DNA of 64,000 bases. Origin: CAYQDF01 sp964416175. GTDB lineage: Bacteria; Chloroflexota; Anaerolineae; Anaerolineales; UBA4823. The notes beneath the pieces are model-generated. The model was not told the origin of the DNA. It saw only the letters and a program-made list of their open reading frames with translations, and searched no databases. Below are positions 18,088 to 25,437 of this stretch, in pieces (position 1 is the stretch's first letter; each line of letters starts with the position of its first letter). The position numbers and the translations under genes are program-made. Location: assembly GCA_964416175.1 (NCBI GenBank), contig CAYQDF010000003.1, forward strand, positions 1-64,000, written 5' to 3'.

Positions 18088-19901
18088 ATGACAAAAAATA
18101 TCCTGGTAGCAGTAGCCTGGCCTTATTCGAATTCCCCCATACACGTCGGCAACATCACCGGCTCGTACCTGCCAGCTGACATCTACGCCCGCTACCAGCG
18201 TCTGGCAGGTAACCGGGTGCTGATGGTCTCCGGCTCGGATGCGCATGGGACGCCTGTCACCGTGCGCGCAGACGCCGAAAAAACAACACCCCTGGCGGTA
18301 TACCAGAAATATCACCGGTCTTTCTTGGAGCTGTTTCAAAAGGCAGGCCTGACCTACGACCTTTTCACGAGCACGCACACTGAAAACCACTTCAAAGTGT
18401 CCCAGGCGATTTTTTTGGCGCTGGACAAGAACGGATACCTGTACACCGACCGCCAGCTCCAATGGTATGCTCCTTCCCAGGGGCGGTTCCTCCCCGACCG
18501 CTACGTGGAAGGTACCTGCTATATCTGCGGTTATGTCGGCGCGCGAGGCGACCAGTGCGACAACTGTGGCAGCGTGCTGGACGCTACCCAACTGATTGAT
18601 CCACGCTCGAAGATTGACGGCTCCACTCCGGAACTGCGTGAGTCGGAGCATTACTACCTGGACTATGGGAAATTGCAGCCGGCGATCCTCGATTTTCTCC
18701 GCCAGCGAGAGAGCTACTGGCGTCCCAACGTGCTCCGCCAGTCTCTTGGCCAGATCCAGGCGAATGCACTGCACGGCCGCGCTATCACCCGCGACCTGGA
18801 CTGGGGGATCCCTGTGCCGATCGATGGCTGGGATGGGAAGTGCCTTTATGTCTGGTTCGAAGCTGTCATCGGCTACCTTTCAGCCAGTGTGGAGTGGGCA
18901 GCCATATCCGGAAATCCGGAAGCCTGGCACGACTGGTGGTACGATTCGGAAGCACGCAGCCTGTATTTCATCGGAAAAGACAACATCCCCTTCCATGCAG
19001 TATTCTGGCCTGGGCAGCTGATCGGGGCGGGAGAATGGTTTGCCCGGATCTTCGAAGGACGCCCTGGTCCTCCACTGGTCTTACCGTACGACGTCCCGGC
19101 GAACGAGTTTATGAACCTGGAAGGTCTCAAGATCTCCGGAAGCCGCAACTGGGCAGTGTGGGGGCTGGATTTCCTCAGCCGCTACGACCCAGACCCGCTC
19201 CGGTATTACCTCACAGCCAACATGCCGGAGAGCAAAGACACGGACTGGGACTGGCAGGACTTCCTCAACCGGAACAACAACGAGCTGGTCGCCACTTGGG
19301 GCAACCTGGCACATCGGGTACTTTCGTTTGCGTACAAACACTGGGACGGGAAAGTCCCCGAGCCAGGGGAACTGCGGCCCCCCGACCAGGAGATTATCCA
19401 GGTCGTCGAGGGAGGCTTCCAAACGATATCCGAACACCTGGAAGCGGTGCGTCTGCGCGCGGGGTTGAATGAAGCCCTGCGCCTGGCGGGAGAAGTCAAT
19501 AAATACCTCGACCAGGCAGCACCCTGGTTAGAAATCAAGGACGACCGGCGTTCTGCCGCCACGAGCATCTACACGGCTCTGAAAGCGATCGACACGCTCA
19601 AGATCCTTTTCTCCCCTTTCCTCCCCTTCTCGAGTGAAATGCTCCACCAGTACTTCGGGTACGAACGCCCATTGTTTGGGGAACAATATGTAGAGACTAT
19701 CACGGATACCCTTGGAGAACACGTTATCCTGCGCTACAATCCGGAAGGCGCCAGTGGTCGCTGGGAACCCANNNNNNNNNNCTAGTGCCTGGACAGGGGC
19801 TGCGCCAGCCAGCACCGCTTTTCAAAAAGCTGGAGGAATACATCGTCGAAGAAGAAAGGTCGCGGCTCGGTGTGTCTGAATCAACTCTCGAAAGTTCATG
19901 A
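18088..19901 (+). CDS. metG: Methionine--tRNA ligase, interrupted by an assembly gap
   Basis: The enzyme charges tRNA-Met. Class I signatures are present: the HIGH-like PIHVGNITGSYLPADIY near the N-terminus and a KMSKS-like GLKISGSRNWAV. The zinc knuckle cysteines are visible as CYICGYVGARGDQCDNCG, a duplicated-Cys form. The reading frame runs to an N run at 19772-19781 and resumes as LVPGQGLRQPAPLFKKLEEY to a stop at 19899. Ten bases do not keep the frame, so the true gap is 2, 5, 8 or more bases. The C-terminal tRNA-binding EMAP domain found in some MetRS is absent. The ribosome site gaggtgg precedes the ATG. Confidence 0.95.
19772..19781. other. Assembly gap (10 N) within metG
   Basis: Ten unknown bases near the 3' end of metG. 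The flanking frames show that the real number of bases missing is congruent to 2 modulo 3. Confidence 0.95.
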
Positions 19902-20386
19902 AAACCCTCCTCATCCTGCGTCATGCTAAATCGAGCTGGTCCGACCCCAAGCTGGCGGATATCGACCGGCCTCTGAACAAGCGTGGGAAGCGTGATGCGC
20001 CAAAGATCGGGGCCATGCTCAAAAAGAACGACCTGGTGCCCGACCTGATCCTCTCGTCCCCCGCCGTCCGTGCCCGGAAGACTGCCGAAGCTGTGGCAGA
20101 AGCCGCCAGTTACACGGGAGAGATCGAGTATGCGGAGGATTTCTATCCCGGAGATCCTGAATCTTACATCGAAGTCCTCCGGGCATTGCCCGACGTTGTC
20201 AATTCTGTGATGGTCGTAGGGCACAACCCTGGATTGGAGGAACTGCTCGATACACTGACTGGAGAGTCAGCTGCACTGCCCACGGCGGCTCTTGCCCAGG
20301 TGAATCTGCCGATCCGGACCTGGCTCGAATTGGACGACGAACCCGTGGGCAAGCTGGTCAACCTGTGGCGTGTGAAAGAGCTATGA
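19898..20386 (+). CDS. SixA-like phosphohistidine phosphatase (histidine phosphatase superfamily)
   Basis: The 162-residue protein begins LLILRHAKSSWSD, the RHG-type catalytic motif of SixA-like phosphatases, and has a second His in VVGHNPGLEEL. SixA removes phosphate from histidine phosphotransfer proteins, and related enzymes act on small molecules. Its ATG overlaps the metG stop (ATGA), so the two are translationally coupled. It is cytoplasmic and ends three bases before a convergent gene. Confidence 0.88.
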   Translation: MKTLLILRHAKSSWSDPKLADIDRPLNKRGKRDAPKIGAMLKKNDLVPDLILSSPAVRARKTAEAVAEAASYTGEIEYAEDFYPGDPESYIEVLRALPDVVNSVMVVGHNPGLEELLDTLTGESAALPTAALAQVNLPIRTWLELDDEPVGKLVNLWRVKEL

Positions 20387-20388
20387 GC

Positions 20389-21462
20389 TCAGACCCTTTT
20401 GAGCGCGCTTCCTAAAATCACCAGCGCAGCACCGCTGGCAGCCAGCCCAATGACCGCGAATAAAAGATAATCCGGACCGTCTTGTCGCCCCGACGGTGGC
20501 ATGTCCGCACCGATATTTTGGGGAGTAGTCAAAAGGGCATCCGGCGAATTCATCGCCATCACAGTTGCGGAGGCACTCGGTGTGGAAGTGTCCGCCGTAC
20601 GTCCAGAGGCAACTGTGTCGTCTGCCAGGACGAACCACTCCGGGGATGGTTCAGCTGTCGTGGAGCTGGAGAGCGCCGATGCTGATTCACCCAGGGGAGG
20701 CGGTGTGACTCCGACTTTCACCAGCAGTTTATCTCCCTCATAAATGATCGTATCCCTGGTGATTCCGTTCAGGGCAAGCAAGTCCTCGAGAAACACCCCG
20801 TAAGCTGCGGCAATATTCTCGAGGAACTGTCCCGGTTGAACAACGTGGATGACCGTGCCATCCGGTCGCGGCGTGGAGACCAGGATCGGCACCATTGCCT
20901 GTCCGGTCGGTCCCGGCGTGAATGTAGCTCCGCCGGGAGTGACGCCTGGAGCTGGTGTTCCATCAGCAGCGGAACCTGGGGCGCCAGCGATGTAACCCAC
21001 ATCGATGGTGTAGAAGACGTGATTTCCGTTGGAATCCACGCCCGCGCCAATGTGCCGGTAGACGGAAGAGATCATGGTCTCGAGGTGGATGGCATCCTGC
21101 CATACCTGGTAGACCACCTGGCTTGGGGTCATATCGACGCCCATGGCAACGTTTTCAGAGATATAAACCGGGGCGCCGCCGCCGTACCCGGCAGACACGG
21201 CTCTGTCATGGGGGCGCGAGCCGCCCGGGCCGGTGTGCGTCCAGGTTCCGAGTTCAGCCTGGTATTTGCTGTGGGCCTGGGCAGCGGACATCAGGGAGGC
21301 ATCCACCGCGTAAGGCGCCAGGCCGTAGGAGGCGCGCAAGGCGTTTACCTCTGCTATCAACACCGCGGCATCGCCAGCCTGGGCTGAAACCCGCAGCCGA
21401 ATATCCATGAAAATTGGTAGAAAGAGAATGAGGGCAGTAAAAATAGGCGTGAGTTTGCGCAT
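20389..21462 (-). CDS. Secreted CAP/SCP-domain protein with LysM domain and C-terminal membrane anchor
   Basis: The 357-residue protein has a signal peptide (residues 1-27) and a CAP domain (about 35-165) with the cavity histidines and glutamate in AQAHSKYQAE, WTHTGPGG, ISENVA and YRHIGAGV. A Thr/Pro/Gly linker leads to a LysM domain (about 205-255, IHVVQPGQFLENIAAAYGV). A C-terminal membrane helix (about 330-352) is followed by a basic end. Bacterial CAP proteins have unclear roles in the envelope. The LysM would hold the protein at peptidoglycan, and the terminal helix could anchor it. Confidence 0.88.
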   Translation of the reverse strand: MRKLTPIFTALILFLPIFMDIRLRVSAQAGDAAVLIAEVNALRASYGLAPYAVDASLMSAAQAHSKYQAELGTWTHTGPGGSRPHDRAVSAGYGGGAPVYISENVAMGVDMTPSQVVYQVWQDAIHLETMISSVYRHIGAGVDSNGNHVFYTIDVGYIAGAPGSAADGTPAPGVTPGGATFTPGPTGQAMVPILVSTPRPDGTVIHVVQPGQFLENIAAAYGVFLEDLLALNGITRDTIIYEGDKLLVKVGVTPPPLGESASALSSSTTAEPSPEWFVLADDTVASGRTADTSTPSASATVMAMNSPDALLTTPQNIGADMPPSGRQDGPDYLLFAVIGLAASGAALVILGSALKRV

Positions 21463-21502
21463 CGGGGTTCGAAAGCGCTTTATTATTGAGCCAGTGCTGC
21501 GA

Positions 21503-22009
21503 TTATACGCCAGAATTGCCTCGTCCCGCCAACCGACCTTGCAGATAATCGATGAGCAGCTCTAAAGCTTTCTGCGCAGCCTGTTCTTTCACCTGCATGC
21601 GGCCTCCGGAAAAGATGAAATGCCAGCCTCGCTCGACATCCGGTACACTGAGACCAATCCAGGTCGTTCCGACAGGTTTTTCCGGGGTCCCCCCAGCGGG
21701 CCCGGCGATCCCGCTGACCGAGATTCCGAGGTCAGCACTTAGGACGGCACGAACACCGCGCGCCATCTCCAAAACTGTCGCCTCGCTCACCGCCCCATGT
21801 CGTTCGAGTGTCTCCACGCGTACGCCCAGCAGCCGGGTTTTCGCCTCGTTCGCATACGCAGTGATGCCGCCCCGGTAATAAGCCGACGAGCCGGGGACAT
21901 TGGTAATCAGATGGCTGATCAGGCCTCCCGTGCAGGATTCGGCAACTGCCAGCCACAGGCCGCGGCTGATCAGCAGCCCGCCCAGGGTTATTTCTAGGGG
22001 CTTTTCCAT
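21503..22009 (-). CDS. CinA C-terminal domain protein (nicotinamide-nucleotide amidohydrolase, PncC-like)
   Basis: The family deamidates NMN to nicotinic acid mononucleotide in pyridine nucleotide salvage. The core reads VAESCTGGLISHLITNVPGSS, with the catalytic Ser in SCTGG and downstream GISGIAGP-like GISVSGIAGPAGGTPEKPVG. The ATG at 22009 begins MEKPLEITLG. Longer open frames upstream lack family similarity. The length of 168 residues fits the stand-alone form without the N-terminal MoCF domain. Confidence 0.9.
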   Translation of the reverse strand: MEKPLEITLGGLLISRGLWLAVAESCTGGLISHLITNVPGSSAYYRGGITAYANEAKTRLLGVRVETLERHGAVSEATVLEMARGVRAVLSADLGISVSGIAGPAGGTPEKPVGTTWIGLSVPDVERGWHFIFSGGRMQVKEQAAQKALELLIDYLQGRLAGRGNSGV

Positions 22010-22018
22010 AGAGAGTCT

Positions 22019-22024
22019 ATTATA
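22019..22024 (-). promoter_or_regulatory. -10 element close to the cinA start
   Basis: A consensus TATAAT on the minus strand lies 9 nt before the ATG at 22009, predicting a leader of 0-3 nt. Confidence 0.5.
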
Positions 22025-22124
22025 CCGTTCAGGTGCCCAAGGCAGGCCACCTACGAATCCAGCTGGGCAGGGCACATTCCACCAGCTCTCTAAACCAGTC
22101 ATGTTAAAATTGGCAGGTACGAAA

Positions 22125-23987
22125 ATGGACACGAGCGAGAATATCAAGGGAATTCTGGATACCGTCCCGCCAAGACCGGGCTGCTACCTGATGAAAGACG
22201 CCGAGGGCAAGGTGATCTATGTCGGGAAGGCGATCAACCTGCGCAACCGCCTGCGATCGTATTTCCACGCCAGCGCACAGGTCTCCCTCAAGACACGCCA
22301 GATGATCAGGCGCATAGAAAGTATCGACTGGATCGTGGTCGATTCCGAACTGGAAGCGCTGATCCTCGAAATGAACCTGATTAAGAAACACCGCCCGCAC
22401 TTCAATGTCCGGTTGAAAGATGACAAGCGGTACCCTTATATTAAAGTTCATTGGTCGGATCCCTTCCCCAAAGTTACCGTCACCCGCCAGATGGTCAACG
22501 ACGGCTCTCGCTATTATGGACCTTATACGAGCGTGTGGGCTGTCCACCAGACTCTGGATGTGCTGCGTCGAATCTTTCCTTACCTGACGTGTGACCGGAC
22601 CATCACCGGACAGGACGAAAGGGCCTGCCTGTATTACGACATAAAACTCTGTTCGGCTCCATGCATTGGCGCCATCGCGCAGGAGGGCTACCGCAGACAG
22701 ATCGACGACCTGTGCCAGTTCCTCGCCGGGCGCACAGAACCGATCGTCACTCGGCTTCAGGGAGAGATGCAACACGCCGCTGCGGAATTGAATTTCGAAC
22801 GGGCGGCGGCGCTGCGCGACCAGCTCCAGGCGATAGACCGCGTCGTCGAACGGCAGAAAGTGGTCTCGAACGAATACATCGATTCGGACGTCATCGCCAT
22901 GGCGCGCTCGAATGGCGAAGCCTGCGTCCAGGTGTTCTTCATCCGCGGGGGGAAATTGATCGGCAGGGAATACTTTCTCCTCGAAGGCGCGGCAGACGCG
23001 CCAGATGCGAACGTCATGTCCGAGTTCATCAAGCAGTTTTACGATCAAGCGCCGGTCATTCCACCCCAAGTGTTGCTGCCGCACGAGATCGAAGAGGCGC
23101 AGATCATCAAGCAATGGCTGAGAGCTCGCCGGGCTGGGGAGAGCGTGGAGATCCTGATCCCGCGGGCCGGGCAGCAACAAGAGTTGATCCAGATGGCGGC
23201 GGAGAACGCCGCGGAAACGCTAGCTTCCCTGCAGGCACAGTGGCAGGCGGACAAACACAAACAGGAACAGGCCCTGGGGGAGCTCCAGGCTGCTCTGAAC
23301 CTGGTAGGCCCGCCTAACCGGATCGAGTGCTACGATATCTCGAACACCCAGGGCACCTCGGCGATAGGGAGTATGGTGGTCTTCGAGCAGGGCATACCTC
23401 GTAAGAGATACTACCGGCGATTCAATATTCGCAGCGTCACCGGCCCCGACGACTATTCAAGCATGGAAGAAGTGCTCCAGCGGCGGTTCAACCGATGGCT
23501 GGCATCGCAGGATAGCGCGCAGACTCCAGGCAAGAAACCTGATGCAGCCTTTGCCCTGCTCCCTGACCTGGTTCTGGTGGATGGTGGCAAAGGACAGCTC
23601 AGTCGGGCAGTCTCTATCCTCGAGAGATACGATCTCAGCGAGAAAATCCCGGTAGCTGCACTTGCCAAACAGAACGAGGAGCTGTTCGTGCCTGGAAGAC
23701 CAGAACCCATCCTGCTGCCCAGGCAGTCGCAGGGATTGTTCTTGATACAACGCATCCGGGACGAAGCGCACCGGTTTGCTATCACCTCCCATCGAGATCA
23801 GCGCACACGAAAAGGCCTGGCATCGCGCCTGGATTCGATCCCGGGCATCGGGCCAAGCCGGCGAAAAGCTTTATTGGTCCGCTTCGGATCGATCCAGAAG
23901 ATCCTGAACGCCAGCATGGAGGAGTTGGTCTCCGTGCCCGGCATCTCGGAGCAGCTGGCTTTGACGATCAAATCTCATCTCGATTAA
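22125..23987 (+). CDS. uvrC: Excinuclease ABC subunit C
   Basis: UvrC makes both incisions in nucleotide excision repair. The order of domains is canonical: GIY-YIG nuclease (PPRPGCYLMKDAEGKVIYVG), Cys-rich segment (CLYYDIKLCSAPCIG), UVR motif (NFERAAALRDQLQAID), RNase H-like endonuclease domain (RIECYDISNTQGTSAIGSMV, DLVLVDGGKGQ), and a C-terminal helix-hairpin-helix pair (SIPGIGPSRRKALL, SVPGIS). I chose ATG 22125 (MDTSENIKG) because it fits the family N-terminus and has aggt upstream. An ATG at 22101 is possible. The length is 620 residues. It diverges from cinA. Confidence 0.95.
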   Translation: MDTSENIKGILDTVPPRPGCYLMKDAEGKVIYVGKAINLRNRLRSYFHASAQVSLKTRQMIRRIESIDWIVVDSELEALILEMNLIKKHRPHFNVRLKDDKRYPYIKVHWSDPFPKVTVTRQMVNDGSRYYGPYTSVWAVHQTLDVLRRIFPYLTCDRTITGQDERACLYYDIKLCSAPCIGAIAQEGYRRQIDDLCQFLAGRTEPIVTRLQGEMQHAAAELNFERAAALRDQLQAIDRVVERQKVVSNEYIDSDVIAMARSNGEACVQVFFIRGGKLIGREYFLLEGAADAPDANVMSEFIKQFYDQAPVIPPQVLLPHEIEEAQIIKQWLRARRAGESVEILIPRAGQQQELIQMAAENAAETLASLQAQWQADKHKQEQALGELQAALNLVGPPNRIECYDISNTQGTSAIGSMVVFEQGIPRKRYYRRFNIRSVTGPDDYSSMEEVLQRRFNRWLASQDSAQTPGKKPDAAFALLPDLVLVDGGKGQLSRAVSILERYDLSEKIPVAALAKQNEELFVPGRPEPILLPRQSQGLFLIQRIRDEAHRFAITSHRDQRTRKGLASRLDSIPGIGPSRRKALLVRFGSIQKILNASMEELVSVPGISEQLALTIKSHLD

Positions 23988-24010
23988 GAGAGGAGGAGTT
24001 CAAGGGCCTT

Positions 24011-24139
24011 ATGGCAAAGAAAAAGAGAACCCTGTCCAGCGCAGAACGCCGGCGTCTGCGCGTCCAGCAGATCCTCTTCGTTTCGATTGCGGTCATCATC
24101 ATCCTGACGATGGTGATCTCACTGGTTGTTAACCTTTGA
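24011..24139 (+). CDS. Small single-pass membrane protein (42 residues), function unknown
   Basis: The open frame begins MAKKKRTLSSAERRRLRVQQ and continues into a hydrophobic segment of about 20 residues (ILFVSIAVIIIL and onward) to a TGA. A strong aggaggag lies 12 nt upstream and aaggg 4 nt upstream. It follows uvrC by 23 bp and is probably in the same transcript. The positively charged N-terminus predicts an N-in orientation. Confidence 0.65.
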   Translation: MAKKKRTLSSAERRRLRVQQILFVSIAVIIILTMVISLVVNL

Positions 24140-24175
24140 GAGCACCAATCGGCGCACGTATTTCCCTGACCTTAA

Positions 24176-24203
24176 CTGACAATATCAACCCGATTTGTAT
24201 ATT
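24176..24203 (+). promoter_or_regulatory. Possible promoter upstream of the protease/sortase cassette
   Basis: CTGACA (24176-24181), a 16-bp spacer and TATATT (24198-24203) lie in AT-rich DNA, about 220 bp before the next gene. The rest of 24140-24423 contains no gene. The perfect palindrome TGGTAATTACCA at 24328-24339 may be an operator. Confidence 0.4.
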
Positions 24204-24423
24204 GAATAAAGGGTGAGATGTTGGTAAAATAACAAAAATGTAAGGTGTGGAAGTAAAGTAGATTACTGAGGGTGGGGATTTTTTCTTAACAGGGTGAAGA
24301 GTATCTGATCCCTTTACAGATTCTTATTGGTAATTACCAGAGGATCCATGAGAGCTGATGTACTACCTGGACAGGTCCAACCAGTTTCTAATTTATGGAA
24401 AAATTCCGAAAAGGAAGGAAACG

Positions 24424-25437
24424 ATGAGACAGGCGAAGTTGACCGTAATTTTATCCATCGCACTATTCTTGGTTTCGATTGTATCGTATAACAAGTCGCT
24501 GGCGCAGGGAGCCGTATCGGTGATCGACTTTGAAGGCATTCCAGCCGGGACGATTGTCGATTCCGTCTATTCCGGATTCGGGATCAGCGGTGCTCCCATC
24601 GAAGGGGAAGTGATCGTGGACGGTTTCAACCCCAGGTTTGGCGAAGATGTCAACGCTGCCATGATCTTTGACGCCACCTGCCCTCCCGGAAACATCCCCG
24701 CCGACTGTTCCGGGGGTGACTCCGATCTGTTCAACCCGGACCTGGGCAATACGCTGATCATCAGCGCGGATTTGAATGGCGCGGACCCGGATGACGGTGA
24801 CGAGGTCGGTTCGATTTTCGGGTTCGAATACACCTTGCTCGGGGATGGAAACGGAGTCTACGTGGAGAGCATCACTGTTCATGACGTGGAAGAAGAAGAG
24901 ACTGAAGACGCGCGGATGTACTTCTTCGAGGGAGGTCTGGGAGGCACCCTGTTGTTTTCTGTTGACATCCCTGAAACCGGCGACGGACAGACAGAAATCG
25001 TACCAGTGAACGTGGATAACGTCGACGCCATCGAAGTCGACCTGCAGGGATCCGGGACCATCGACAACGTCCGTCTCTCGACATCCCCAACAGCGGTGGA
25101 ACTGCTGTATTTCCGCGTCGTGAAGGCCAAGCAAGGCGAGGTGGTGCTGAACTGGGCGACGGCGGCTGAAATCGACAATTACGGCTTCTACTTGTACCGC
25201 ACCCCACATAACGATCTCTCCAAAGTCTCCAAAATTAACGAGATCCACTTCGAACCTGCGGGAGGCGGAACCGCTGGACATTCGTATTCGTTCACGGATT
25301 CTCCTGGCAACGGCGGACCGTATTGGTACTGGCTTTCTGACGTGGATACAAAAGGAAAAACGACCTACCACATGCCAGCCATCGTCTGGGTGGTTGCAAA
25401 CTACTATAATTTCCTGCCCATTTCGATCAGCAAATAG
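24424..25437 (+). CDS. Secreted protein of unknown function, first gene of a protease/sortase cassette
   Basis: ATG 24424 has the ribosome site aaggaagg and starts a signal peptide ending near KSLAQ (residue 27). The mature part is acidic (many Asp and Glu), with a beta-rich segment of about 190 residues. It ends with a fibronectin-like segment, VELLYFRVVKAKQGEVVLNW and GFYLYRTPHN. No sorting signal is present at its C-terminus. The stop codon overlaps the GTG start of the C25 protease gene by one base. The length is 337 residues and I do not recognise the N-terminal domain. Confidence 0.75.
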   Translation: MRQAKLTVILSIALFLVSIVSYNKSLAQGAVSVIDFEGIPAGTIVDSVYSGFGISGAPIEGEVIVDGFNPRFGEDVNAAMIFDATCPPGNIPADCSGGDSDLFNPDLGNTLIISADLNGADPDDGDEVGSIFGFEYTLLGDGNGVYVESITVHDVEEEETEDARMYFFEGGLGGTLLFSVDIPETGDGQTEIVPVNVDNVDAIEVDLQGSGTIDNVRLSTSPTAVELLYFRVVKAKQGEVVLNWATAAEIDNYGFYLYRTPHNDLSKVSKINEIHFEPAGGGTAGHSYSFTDSPGNGGPYWYWLSDVDTKGKTTYHMPAIVWVVANYYNFLPISISK

